DNA of 64,000 nucleotides from Bathymodiolus brooksi (GCA_963680875.1 OY804578.1:96563689-96627688); one strand, 5' to 3'; counted from the stretch's first letter, positions 37,641 to 49,194 are shown. A program made the numbers and translations. Notes: generated by a model from the letters alone, not told the origin.

Positions 37641-37781
37641 ATTTCAATATTAGTACTGAGGAAAATATTAAGTCAACAATGTTTATTAACAATCATCAAT
37701 CTACAACATTTATTTCAGAAGATAATTCTACATTTGTTTCCGAAGAGAAATCTACATTTGTTTCCGAAGAGAAATCTACAG
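37641..37781 (+). CDS. Ig receptor gene A, stalk exon 1
   Basis: 47 codons, phase 1-1, acceptor tttgtag and donor G|gtatgt. The peptide DFNISTEENIKST..STTFISEDNSTFVSEEKST is Ser/Thr/Glu-rich with NIS and NST sequons. It contains a 24-bp coding tandem repeat (TFVSEEKS twice plus a partial). It has no fold signature; an extended, glycosylated stalk between Ig domain and membrane is the natural reading. Confidence 0.72.
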
Positions 37782-38392
37782 GTATGTATGTTTTACTTAA
37801 CGTTCACTTATATTTTTTAATTGATATCTGATCAATAATAGCAGTCGTAAGGTAATTTTTAAAATATTCAGCAAATATATTATTTTATATTTATTTCCAA
37901 CTCGACATTTGACATTTGCTGTGAACCATTGAATTTAACCTTTGCATCAAACTATATCAATAAAATAAACAAATTCGTCTTTATCTGTGCCAAGCCTATC
38001 GTCTAACCCCCGGTCCCAATGACATGTTTTTCCAATCTATGCTAACCGTGGTGATATATGCATCCCAATGTAAATTGGATCATCCTGCTTTGTACAATCC
38101 AGATCCAAGTTTGTTCCTTTGTCATGTCTTCCCAATGACGGTAACCAAGTCTGTACCAAACCCGTAGAGTCAGCCCTCATGTTGTTATGGGTATCGATTT
38201 GTCTCTATTTCTACGATTTTTCGACAAGATTTTGGAAACGTTCTGACGGTAAGGTATTATTTGTTTTTCATTTAAATGTTAATTTTAATATGTTTATGAA
38301 ATTTAACACCACTATATTGCTGAAATATTGCCAAAGAAGACACTAAACAGCATATAATGAAAATAATAATATATATTTTTTTTATTTCCAAG

Positions 38393-38479
38393 GGCTTACT
38401 TACAGAGAAACAACTTCAGAAAGACAGAGCACAATCATCAACAAAGATGACGAAGACGAAAACACCAAGGAGGACACAG
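38393..38479 (+). CDS. Ig receptor gene A, stalk exon 2
   Basis: 29 codons, phase 1-1 (acceptor tttccaag, donor ACAG|gttgag, a weak donor). The peptide GLTYRETTSERQSTIINKDD continues acidic (EDENTKEDT). Its first residues resemble those after the first acceptor of the last exon (GLSFREKSS), so the two may derive from one ancestral stalk exon. The weak donor suggests the exon may be optional. Confidence 0.6.
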
Positions 38480-38634
38480 GTTGAGTATATTTCCAAATTT
38501 TTCTACATTTTCGTCTAGTGAATTCCATTGCCATTTAAAGTGTAATCTTATTTTCTTTCAATTCCAAATGTTTAATATATGGTCAGTTTATATGGAAGTA
38601 AGTCTGTCCTTGTGAATTGGTCGATTCAGGTTGG

Positions 38635-38890
38635 TTGGTTTGGTTTATGGTGTTTAACGCCACTTTCAACGATATTTCAGTTATATCGTGGAGGCAAGTT
38701 TTATTGGTGGAGGAAACCAGAGTATGCAGAGAAAACCACCGACCTGTCGCAAGTCACTGACAAACTTTATTACATAATGTTGTATCGAGTACACCTTGCC
38801 ATGAACTCCCATCTTCAGTAGTAAGAGGCACTGATTGATTGCTCAGGTAGTTGTAAATCTAACTACCATACGATCACGACAGCTTCCAAA
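38635..38890 (-). repeat. tRNA-derived SINE (family 1)
   Basis: Near full-length copy in the intron between stalk exon 2 and the tail exon ('aacgccactttcaacgatatttc' ... 'taactaccatacgatcac'). Confidence 0.82.
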
Positions 38891-39019
38891 AGACATGAGA
38901 AAGATATGAAAAGAAAGGTGACTGTAGACAATGTTGGTTATCATGTTTTGTCCATTTGGTTTTCTCGCTCTCAAAGACTTTTAATTATTTGGCTTTCAAT
39001 TATTTGGGTTTTGAGCGTA

Positions 39020-39050
39020 CCTGATGAAGGTTATTCAAGAAACACGTCGT
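39020..39050 (+). other. CTGATGA...GAAAC motif (copy 1)
   Basis: CCTGATGAAGGTTATTCAAG followed by AAACACGTCGTG. The same block lies at 47411-47446 within similar flanks, so it belongs to a dispersed repeat. The core letters resemble a hammerhead ribozyme, but the stem next to CTGATGA is weak. Confidence 0.3.
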
Positions 39051-39370
39051 GATATCTACATTTTTTTTCAAATAGTGATGGTCAACAATTCCACCAAAAG
39101 AACAATAACCTCTCACCCATTGAACATTAACAAGACCACGACATATGACGTTGCAAAGAACAAAGTCCTGGCATGAGACAGGCACAAACATGACTGCAGT
39201 CAGTCACATCATCTGAAGTCAATTAAAATACTATAGCATCTTGATAGCTAGTACCAATTGATCTTCACCGTTTTTCTTTAATCTATAAACGATAAGTGGT
39301 TAATCCATGCAATTCTATCAACCATTTGTAGCAATATTTCTAACACTATCCAAAGAAACATGTCTTTTTT

Positions 39371-39433
39371 ACTACAGGATTATCTTTTCGTGAAAAGTCT
39401 TCTATGGGTTGTTGGCAGCTGGACTTGCTTTAG
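39371..39433 (+). promoter_or_regulatory. Alternative splice acceptor giving a truncated, soluble product
   Basis: tcttttttactacag|GA at 39377 has a better pyrimidine tract than the acceptor at 39418. Used in phase 1 it gives GLSFREKSSMGCWQLDLL and a TAG at 39431-39433, ending before any membrane segment. The two acceptors are 41 bp apart, not a multiple of three, so they read the exon in different frames. Confidence 0.55.
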
Positions 39434-40563
39434 TGCTGTTTTTGTCTGTATTGTGCAACTTCTGCCTAAATCGTAAATGCAAAAAAGAAAGTAGTTCGAT
39501 TCTGAAAGAGAGTCCGAAAAGCCCATTGCAAATAATGGAAGAAAATGTTCTGAATGACAATCAAAGAATATCATTAGTAGAAATGGATGAAATATCTGTG
39601 TATGAATTAATTAATGAAAATCAAATGCTTTCTAATTTGGCTCTTGCTATGCAGTCCAATGGGAGAACTGTACGTCAGTTGAAACGATCGCAGTCGACTA
39701 GTTCGACTACTTCATCGGAAAAATCATACTCCGAAATTGCAGACGACAATGCTTACCTTAATCCTTATCAGCCAATGCAATCTGACAGGGAATCAAGCAA
39801 TTTGCATAAATATTCCACAACATCTAACACAGAGAAATCTTTACAAAAACCACAGTGTGACGATGTGGATGAAGTTACCATAGCAAATCAAAATACACCA
39901 TCAACACTTCTGGAAGCAGATGTTGTGAATTTATCGGATCATGACGATGACACCGATGGAATAATTGATAAAGGTGATGGATATCTTCATCCTTATGTGC
40001 CTTTAGATTCGAATGACATGGAAAGTTTAAAAAACAACTATACACCAATTAAAAATTACAAAGATAATACGAGTTCTAAAATTGAATGCTCAACAGACAA
40101 TGAGGACGAAGTCATGTGTGAAGATGGATACCTTCATCCTTATGTTCCATTAATGACCAATTGTATGGAATATCTACACAGCTATAGCTCACCAATAAAT
40201 CATGATCAATTAATGAAGAATAACAAATCTTTAACAAGCTCACCGTGTGATGATATGGATAAAGTGCCCATTGCAGAGCAAAAAACAAAAGATTCTGTAG
40301 GAAAAGAAAATGCTATGAATTTGTCGGATCATGAAAGCAGCGAGTCTGATGGTGACACCGATGCCATGTGTGGAAATGTTCTTCCAATAACAAATTGCAT
40401 GGAATATTTACATAGTTATAGCACACCCATTATCAATGAAGATCAATTAATGAAGACGAAATCTTCAAAGTTGAAGGACAATGAACATTGTGAAAGTGTA
40501 ATGAATGTAACCAATGATGAGAATTATACAGATGGTTTGAGTTCGAACGTAATATCCAGTTAA
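39419..40563 (+). CDS. Ig receptor gene A, membrane and cytoplasmic-tail exon
   Basis: From the acceptor ttgttggcag|CT at 39418, phase 1 gives AGLALVLFLSVLCNFCL, a short membrane segment, then the basic stop-transfer NRKCKK and a tail of about 355 residues to TAA 40561-40563. The tail holds an ITIM-like SVYELI, SYSEI, NAYLNPYQPM (a YxN Grb2-type and a YxxM PI3K-type site), two DGYLHPYVPL and two CMEYLHSYS[ST]P units, with an internal repeat ('CDD.D.V.IA.Q.T....NLSDH'). It is Ser/Asp/Glu-rich and presumably disordered. A stronger-looking acceptor at 39377 would instead read out of frame. Signalling through phosphotyrosine/SH2 proteins is inferred from the motifs. Confidence 0.78.
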
Positions 40564-40697
40564 CTTGCGGATTCTGTCGGAACATTTAGTCAAAACTCTG
40601 TGAACTTGTATTATGACATCAGTATTTAAATTATAACACTCCAAGCTCTAAACTGGGTTAAAAAAAAATATCTAGGCTTCTTGCAGAGAAATACTAT

Positions 40698-40970
40698 TAT
40701 GGTTGTTTTATGGTGCTTAACGCCACTTTCAACAATATTTTAGTTATATGGTGGCAGTCAGTTTTATTGGTTGATGAAACTAGAGTACCCGGAGAAAACT
40801 ACCGACCTGTTGCAAGTCACTGACAAACTTTATCACAAAATGTTGTATCGAGTGCACCTCGCCATGAACGAGGTTCGAAAACTCACAACTTTAGTGGTAA
40901 TAGGCACTGATTGCACAGGTAGTTGAAAACCCAACTACCATACAATCACAACCACGATGGCCCCAACAGT
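40698..40970 (-). repeat. tRNA-derived SINE (family 1)
   Basis: Near full-length copy just downstream of the Ig receptor stop codon, possibly within its 3' UTR. Confidence 0.82.
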
Positions 40971-41930
40971 AAGTCCAGTTTTGACTGCTGATAGAATGGA
41001 TCTAAATACCAACTGGAAAGAGATTTCATGGAGTATTTGGCAGACCTAGAAATATAATAATATCCATATAGACACTTATGCATACATATGTATAAATGTG
41101 TGTATCCAATAGCAGCATGCCCATTTACCCTCTACAGAGGGGTTTTTACCCCCAAAATAGGCCCTGTACCCCCAAAATTGTAGGGACTTTCTATATGCAG
41201 GGGTACAAAGTTAAGGAAAAAACAGCAATTGTACCCCATTGTAACCCCAGTTTCAAAACTCAGTGGACACCCTGAATAGATGCAAGATCCAGTTCTTCAT
41301 TTTTGGTTGAAATTCCAAAGAAACATAAAACAGATCTATGATTGTCCAAGATTTTTGGGGTATATGTAGAGTTGCCAAGTGATTTGTCAATACCTAATCC
41401 CTTTATTAAGCAGTCTATGTAATGTGATTTACACACTAAATGATATTGTTTGGGGCTTTGTCTGCAATAACAACAACATACTTGTCATTTAGCAACATAT
41501 GGGTTTTTGTTCTGTGATGGTGGCCATATTTGGATTTTTGATCCATATCAATAGGATCAAAAAAGTAGATTTCGTAAGGGATCATTCATGTACAATTAGA
41601 ATTTAATCTGAAAGCTAACAACAACAACGATGGATCTAATGTGATGACAATATCTCACATGTTTCTTGGCAAAGTAATCTAAAAATGAGTACTCTGAAAT
41701 CATTTTCATTTCTCATTCTTTACTAATAATATAAAGTCATAATGATATAAGAGAATAAATATATATATACAATAAGTATAGTGAAAATGAATTTATGACA
41801 GAAAATAATGAAACATGCATGATAGCTGACCAGATTCTCACTACTGGTACATGTATTGCTAACATCAACATAATTTAAAATAAACATAAATCCTCTAAAC
41901 TCTGAAGAAGTGTTAAATTCATAAATAGTT
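40971..41930. other. AT-rich DNA, no gene recognised
   Basis: A 'tacccccaaaat' motif repeats near 41150-41180. Nothing else is supported. Confidence 0.35.
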
Positions 41931-41932
41931 GA

Positions 41933-42150
41933 CAAAGTGTTCTCATTGTTTTTTTTTTTTTTTAACAAAGTGTTCTCATTGTTTTGGTTTTTTTTTAAAG
42001 TGTTCTCATTGTTGGTTTTTTTTATATACAAAGTGTTCTCATTGTTTTTTTCTTTTACAAAGTATTCTCATTGTTTTTTTATTTACAAAGTGTTATCATT
42101 GTTTTTTTTGCATAGTGTTTTCATGGTTTTTTTTTTTACAAAGTCTTCTC
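41933..42150 (+). repeat. T-rich tandem repeat, unit 'aaagtgttctcattg' + T-run
   Basis: About eight copies of 'acaaagtgttctcattgtttttt' with variable T-run length (period about 25-38 bp), ending beside the TTAA MITE at 42190. Confidence 0.85.
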
Positions 42151-42189
42151 ATTGTGTGTATTTTGGGGTTTTTTTTTGGTATGATTTAA

Positions 42190-43407
42190 GGGTGTAGGCC
42201 TAGGGTATGGGAGATAACTCTATTTTCATTGTCTTCTCAATTATATGGGCATCTGTGCATTTGAAAATTCACCCACAATTCCAAGCTTCTTGGCAGCACA
42301 GATTGTTTACATTGGATATGGGTAGATTTAACTAAAAAATGACTCCTTTTCCTTTTAACTTTCCATCGTTGTGCTCCTTGTCTTTTTATATCTTATTGCT
42401 GCTAATAACAGAGTATTATTATCATATGCTTGTATTCACAAAATATCATTGAAATATCTCTTTCCAGAAAGAATTCCCAGTGAAATATGTTGTAAAAAAT
42501 GCCAGGAGTGTAACACATTTTGTGTGACAAACTTTTTTACCATTTAATTTCAAGTGTTTGTCAAATAAAAAATATTAAATATATAAACCAGAATCTTACA
42601 TATTATGAAACTATTGTACAATTGCTTTATTTGTAATGAATCAATCAAGTAAAGTCACCCCCAAACGACCCCTCCCCCTACCCAACAGACCTGAAAATTA
42701 AAAAAAAGAAGACAAATGCAGTAATTTGGTAATTTGGACATCCACTATGTCAAATATAAGAATTCAAAAGCTTTTTGTTATTGGTAACTATTTTTTTTTT
42801 AACTCATAAATAAAGATACAGCAAAGGATGAGTGTGTAATAACTTTCCTTCACAATTTCATTTTTTCTGGGTGCCATCCATGAACAACATAATTTTAAAT
42901 ATTTTGAAAATCCGACGGTAAAAGTTTGGATAATTTGGTGCAATTATGTTTATATGTATATTCTTTACTGTAGCATTTTTTGGTGGAAATTAATCGACGG
43001 TTTTTCTTAATGAGATTTTTAATACCAGGGTGGTATCTCAGGGCATCCCCCACTTTCTCCCAATTTCAACTGTTTTGCACGTGATTATCTCCAAACAGGA
43101 TATTCATATATGCCAGATATTTCATAATTATTCAACAATAACACTTCCAAGTGTATTAAAGCCAAAATATTCCCTTTCAACCAGAAATAAATGTGTATAT
43201 TTATTAGAAGCTTCAGAAACTAGTATTACCATCTGGCGTCAAGTATACCCCCAAAATTACTATATTTAGGATGTGCTATGCAGAAAACGGGACGGTGAAA
43301 TTTCTTGAAGCTTTGGCAGATAATGTATTTACACATAACTATTCAATAATGGAAATTTAAAAAACAAATGAACTATGGGAAAATTTTGGGGTTACCCGCC
43401 TACACCC
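42190..43407. mobile_element. TTAA-flanked MITE with GGGTGTAGGC ends
   Basis: TTAA at 42186-42189 and 43408-43411 flank 10-bp perfect TIRs GGGTGTAGGC / GCCTACACCC. The 1.2-kb interior is non-coding. A second copy lacking the left part lies at 7555-8560. Ends and target resemble piggyBac-derived non-autonomous elements. Confidence 0.78.
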
Positions 43408-43411
43408 TTAA

Positions 43412-44528
43412 AAACAATTGTACTAAAAAGTATTGTGCCAGAAACAGTTGATTCTTCTCTACAATTTTACATTTTTATCACAAAAGACCATCCACCAATT
43501 GTTGGTTGTTTGTTTGTTGGAACTGACCGACTAAAACCAAACTATCTAAAAGGTTTTATCAATTAAATGAAAACCAAAATACCAGATTGCTGGCAGAACA
43601 GTTCGAAAATCTAATCAAAAACTGTAAAAACAGATACAAAGTTAAAACCCATAAAACACATATATATATGACATCTCACTTCCTGGTTTGGTACAGGCAC
43701 TCCAATAAAAGGTGTTGGGGTTAACTAGTTTCTTGAGCCCAAACCTCCCCTCTTAGCGAAAAAATGCAATCAAGCAAAGCGTTTTCCATGTGTGAGTAAA
43801 ATGGTAGCCCTCACATATAACTGAATGAGAAGTATTGTAAATAATGCCATGTCATAATCTTTAACTTTATACATATTATATTTAATCTTGGTGACACAAT
43901 TAGTTTAGGATTGTATTAAAATTTTGCTTTACTTTTTTCAAATATTATTCTAAAGAAAAGAATACTTACCTCTTTACCCACATCAAAATTGTGCATTGAT
44001 AGATTTTTGTTGTTGTTGCTTATATTTCATGCACATTATGTATGAGAACCAGTTCAACATTATATAAATATTATACAGAAATGAGGTAGGAATGGGACAA
44101 TCTGGTCAACGACCTTTAACGGTCACTGAATAGTGTGGAGAGTTGGGAATAGACGAAAACATTAATATTTTGTATCGTCTACAATATGCCTACTCTTTTT
44201 CTCTAAATCTATAAAAGTGGTCCTTAACGTGAAAGAAGTGTGATGCTATTCTAGCATTTTTTTCTTAATTTTAATTTTCTTAAATTTGCATAGAAGTTAC
44301 TTATAGCTACCAGAGGTTACTTTCACTTTAATAGTGTCACTTTCACCTGAATCTGATATGAATTTTTGCCTGAAAAAAAAAAGATAAAAAATATTTTTAT
44401 AAGTACATTGTAAATTAAATCATATCATGTAAATAAATCATATACAAGTTTAATTGGTATTATCTATTGACAGATAATTAATTATTAAACAGTAATAATT
44501 GCACTAAGTGTAAGCAGGTTTGTCCATA
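43412..44528. other. AT-rich DNA, no gene recognised
   Basis: No coding, RNA or repeat feature is supported, apart from a short inverted 'gaacagttcg' near 43598. Confidence 0.35.
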
Positions 44529-45700
44529 CAGTAAAACCCCGTTTTATTTTCCCCCGATTCATCGCCAAACTCGCATATATATCGCTATGAAATTATCAAG
44601 TCCCGTTTTCTTCCCATGTAAAGGAACCTCGTTATAACACCAAACTCGCATATCGCCATCCACCCATGTGTCAAAAGATCAAATAGTAAATTTACTGTTA
44701 TGTCACACGTCGATGATTTTACAGTAATTAAGGTAAACTGAAGTTATTGTGCAAACACTCTGATTACAGTTAATTGTTGCATAATTAACAGTTGACACCA
44801 TAGTGTTAGTTTTATAGTTTGTGAACTCTTTTAATTGTGAATAAAATTTGTTTGAAGTTTTCAGTGTTTTTAAGTTTGTTGTGTAAAAATGTATACTCCA
44901 AAGCGGAAAAGAAATCTGCTTGAATTCTAATATAGAAACGTGAAATCATAGGCTATGTAATGAAATATTCTAAAAGAACTCAGAAAAAAACAGCAGATAT
45001 TTCTCTATTTTTGGGGAATTATCCATAAAACGTAGAACTGTCGGAGATATCCTATTAAATAAAGAAACTTACGATTCTGAAGATGATCAGGGAAACGACA
45101 TCGTAGTGCGATGCATGCAGATATTATTTACAAACGACAATTTCTGTTAGTAATGTTTGTATCATGAAATATTGTTCAATAAGTCAAAATAAATTATTAT
45201 TGTTTATTACATACTTAGTTCAAATAAAGACATCTTTGTATGACCAATATGACCGGAAGTAAGCTTTCCATATTTTTACACTCCGGGAAAATAACCGGTT
45301 ATTGGATTAATACAAGATCATTTCCATATCGAGGCCCATATTGGCCCGTGCCAATATGGGTGTCTCTTTTCTAGATGTCGGAAGTATGTAATAAATAGTT
45401 TTAATACATGGGCATTTCCATATTGGCCTGGTTATCATCCCTCGACCCATATTGGCCCGAAACGCAGTCGAGGGCCAATATGGGGATCTCGGGATGATAA
45501 CCAGGCCAATATGGAAATGCCCATGTATTAATCTGTAATTATTTATTGGTTTCTTATCAGTTAATTTGTCATTCTATTGTCGATGGTCATTCTTAACATT
45601 ATGTCTGTGTTCATACTTCTGGTTTAAGACTTCCGTCAGTTTATCGCCAAACTTATTATAATGCCAAAATATTGCTGAATAAACGGTGGCGGTTTAGCAG
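44529..45700 (+). mobile_element. pogo/Tigger-like DNA transposon relic
   Basis: The left end CAGTAAAACCCCGTTTTATT is typical of pogo/Tigger TIRs. A broken transposase start follows: MYTPKRKRNLLEF (44889) and, after a gap, KRRTVGDILLNKETYDS (about 45040), the DNA-binding HTH region of that family. The DDE catalytic part is missing. The right end is uncertain (GGCGGTTTAGCAG near 45690). A palindrome appears inserted at about 45270-45535. Confidence 0.62.
45401..45531. repeat. Perfect palindrome, 41-bp arms
   Basis: TTAATACATGGGCATTTCCA... at 45401-45441 is the exact reverse complement of 45491-45531. Inner inverted copies of 'cccatattggccc' (45446 on and 45470 on), plus another pair near 45337-45352, extend the symmetry. 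The loop between the perfect arms is 49 bp and is itself partly self-complementary. Confidence 0.92.
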
Positions 45701-46186
45701 ATTTTGATGGTATTTGAACCTGATGCATGTCTTAAGCCAGCATTATAAATTGATTAAAGTGTTATTTATATGTAAAAGCAGCAACAAATTTGAACTGGGA
45801 ACCAAACATTGATGTCAATCAGATTTGTAACTTCTGAAAAAAAAAATCAAATTTTCCTGAAGTGGTGACCATCTTAGATTTCTTCTCCACACAAAATGTA
45901 AAGTTTGTAGAGGAGTCGGACCATTCTAAGAACATTCAAACCAAAGTTCCATTAAAATATTTTAGTGGTTTTCAGAGTAATATACAATGTAAATCTAAAT
46001 CATAGGGTCTATGCAAAATATTGGCCTTCCATGGCAGCCATATTGAATTTACAATCCACATAAAACATGTAAACTTTGCACAGAACCGCATAACGAACAA
46101 TCCACTTGCATTTGCTTTCAAATGGTTCTAACATATTGTACATACATGGAAATGTTACTTATTAGATCTCCAATATGAATAGAGAC

Positions 46187-46435
46187 CGTCGTGGCTGTGA
46201 TGAATGGCAATAATTGGATTTACAACTACCTTTGCAATCAGTGCCTATCACCTCTAAAGTTGTGAGTTCGAATCCCTTTAATGGCCAGGTGTACTCGATA
46301 CAACATTATGTGATAAAAATTGTCAGCAACTTGTGACAGGTGGATGGCTTTCTCCGTTTTCCTCCACCAATAAAACTGACCGCTACGATATACCTGAAAT
46401 ATTGTTGAAAGTGGCGTTAGACATCATAAACCAAC
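46187..46435 (+). repeat. tRNA-derived SINE (family 1)
   Basis: Near full-length copy: 'gaccgtcgtggctgtgatgaatggcaataattgga', B-box 'gagttcgaatccc', body, tail 'gtggcgttagacatcataaacc'. Confidence 0.82.
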
Positions 46436-47410
46436 CAAACAATATTAATAACAAATGTAGCACCAGCTACATCAACCATAAATATGTATGATAATCTGAG
46501 ATATGTGTAGAACATATCAAAGCATCTGAATAGATGTGAATGAAATGCAAAGAGAGGAAATGAACAATACATCAATACATATAGAATAAGAAGGCTGAAA
46601 TAGAAATTATCACCAGTAACACAGCGTCTCCAATAAAACAAGCTGTGATACTAGTGATAATGTATGTCAAGACATTCAAAACTGCCGTCATTGTTTTCAT
46701 CGTTAACATAATGTGTTTGACATCACACTGACTGCTAATTTACGGTATCAGAGTCAGTCTGTTGATAATGGAAATCACACTGTGAGATAAAAGGGAAAAT
46801 TTATAACTTATTGATAAATTGAAATGTAGAACAGCAATAAAACGCTATTCCTTTATATTAATTTGTGTCTAGGTGTAGTGTTGAATGGTCTCTCATGTTC
46901 ACCTACATCAATATTCTTTCTTATTATCAGAATTATACCGGTATATCCAAACCTGACGTCCATTTAGCATAAAATCTTCAAGATGTGCATGTATTGCTAC
47001 AGAAAGACATAACTGGATGACATCTTCAACAAGGAATTTGTCAACTCGTAACATAAATTAAAACAAATACAATCTAAATGAAAACTAGCGGCTCGCCTGG
47101 ATCGTTAATCTTAATGTCTTCATAGAGAACAACGCTATTTATCACTGAGTCGATACCTCTGCTGGTGGACTATTAGTCCCCGAGGGTATCTGTCAAGTAG
47201 TCAGTGCTTCGACAATGATATTGTTTATTAGATATATTTTTTACTGAAATTTACAGTTCCTAAATAATGTAATTATTAATAAAACTAAGGTTCTCCTCCC
47301 TCAGGCATAGGTGACCTTAGTTAATTTTGGCTATCCTGTGTAGACCCTTTGGTTTTATTGCTCCCAAAACTTTAGATTATTTGCTTTTCCAATCTTTCGA
47401 TTTTGAGCAT

Positions 47411-47446
47411 ACCTGATGAAGGTTATTCCAGAAACGCGTCGTGCAC
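47411..47446 (+). other. CTGATGA...GAAAC motif (copy 2)
   Basis: CCTGATGAAGGTTATTCCAG followed by AAACGCGTCGTGCAC. Better preserved than the copy at 39020; see that entry. Confidence 0.3.
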
Positions 47447-47675
47447 ACTAAATTTGATAGCCACGTTTTTAAACAAAATCTAGATAATTACACTACTGTT
47501 AGCTACATACCATATAACTGGATAAATATTAGATATATCTTCTGGTGTGATTTCTCCAAGGTCCATTCTGTGTATTGTACTTCTTATAAACTTATTGGCC
47601 AAGGCCTAGAAATATTGTACATAATAATTTTTATTTTTTTATTTTCTGTAAACAAGGAATGGAAGCTAATATTGT

Positions 47676-48912
47676 ATTGTCACTTTAATAGGGTAGTGTT
47701 ATCTGTGTTTATTTTCACTTTAATAGGGTAGTGTTATCTGTGTTCATTGTCACTTTAATAGGGTAGTGTTATCTGTGTTTATTGTCACTTTAATAGGGTA
47801 GTGTTATCTGTGTTTATTGTCACTTTAATAGGATAGTGTTATCTGTGTTTATTGTCACTTTAATAGGGTAGTGTTATCTGTGTTTATTGTTACTTTAATA
47901 GGGTAGTGTTATCTGTGTTTATTGTCATTTTAATAGGATAGTGTTATCTGTGTGTATTGTCACTTTAATAGGGTAGTGTTATCTGTGTTTATTGTTACTT
48001 TAATAGGGTAGTGTTATCTGTGTTTATTGTCACTTTAATAGGGTAGTGTTATCTGTGTTTATTGTCACTTTAATAGGGTAATGTTATCTGTGTTTATTAT
48101 TACTTTAATAGGGTAGTGTTATCTGTGTGTATTGTCACTTTAATAGGGTAGTGTTATCTGTGTTTATTGTCACTTTAATAGGGTAGTGTTATCTGTGTTT
48201 ATTGTCACTTTAATAGGATAGTGTTATCTCTGTTTATTGTCACTTAAATAGGGTAGTGTTATCTGTGTTTATTGTCACTTTAATAGGGTAGTGTTATCTG
48301 TGTTTATTGTCACTTTAATAGGGTAGTGTTATCTGTATTTATTGTCACTTTAATAGGGTAGTGTTATCTGTGTTTATTGTCACTTTAATAGGGTAGTGTT
48401 ATCTGTTTTTATTGTCACTTTAATAGGGTAGTGTTATCTGTGTTTATTGTCACTTTAATAGGGTAGTGTTGTCTGTGTTTAATGGAAGCTAATATTGTAT
48501 TTGTACTTTAATAGGGTAGTGTTATCTGTGTTTATTGTCACTTTACTAGGGTAGTGTTATCTGTTTTTATTGTCACTTTAATAGGGTAGTGTTATCTGTG
48601 TTTATTGTCACTTTAATAGGGTAGTGTTGTCTGTGTTTAATGGAAGCTAATATTGTATTTGTACTTTAATAGGGTAGTGTTATCTGTGTTTATTGTTACT
48701 TTAATAGGATAGTGTTATCTGTGTTTATTGTCACTTTAATAGGGTAGTGTTATCTGTGTTTATTGTCACTTTAATAGGGTAGTGTTATCTGTGTTTATTG
48801 TCACTTTAATAGGGTAGTGTTATCTGTGTTTATTGTTACTTTAATAGGGTAGTGTTATCTGTGTTTATTGTCACTTTAATAGGGTAGTGTTAACTGTGTT
48901 TATTGTCACTTT
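47676..48912 (+). repeat. 35-bp minisatellite, about 35 copies
   Basis: The unit is GTCACTTTAATAGGGTAGTG then TTATCTGTGTTTATT. Two variant blocks containing 'gtctgtgtttaatggaagct' (near 48470 and 48630) repeat a piece of the left flank (47657-47680), showing unequal exchange that included flanking DNA. Confidence 0.95.
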
Positions 48913-48954
48913 ATGTAGTTTTTCATCTATTTTGTGACCAATAAACTTATTTGG

Positions 48955-49150
48955 GTGAGTAGGTTATGGTGTTTTACACCACTTTCAACAATATTTCAAC
49001 TATATCGTGGCGGTTAGTTTTATTAGTGGAGGAAACCAGATTACCTGGAAAAAACCACCGACCTTCCGTAAGTCACTGACCAGCTTTATCACATAATGTT
49101 ATATCGAATACACCTCGTCACGAGCGGGATTTGAACTCCCAACTTTAGTT
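48955..49150 (-). repeat. tRNA-derived SINE (family 1)
   Basis: Body 'caccactttcaacaatatttc...accaccgacctt' to 'gagcgggatttgaactcccaacttta'. The tRNA head is truncated. Confidence 0.78.
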
Positions 49151-49194
49151 AGGCTTATTTGGCAAAGAAACCTAGGACATATATATCATCAAGC

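Larger units (their letters stand above)
45701..47675. other. Intergenic DNA
   Basis: It contains a SINE at 46187-46435 and a dispersed repeat at 47290-47465 that also occurs near 37035-37180 and 38955-39060. No gene was recognised. Confidence 0.4.

Noticed and set aside
41929..42197. Overlapping Phe/Ser-rich frames
   Set aside because: They arise only from the T-rich tandem repeat.
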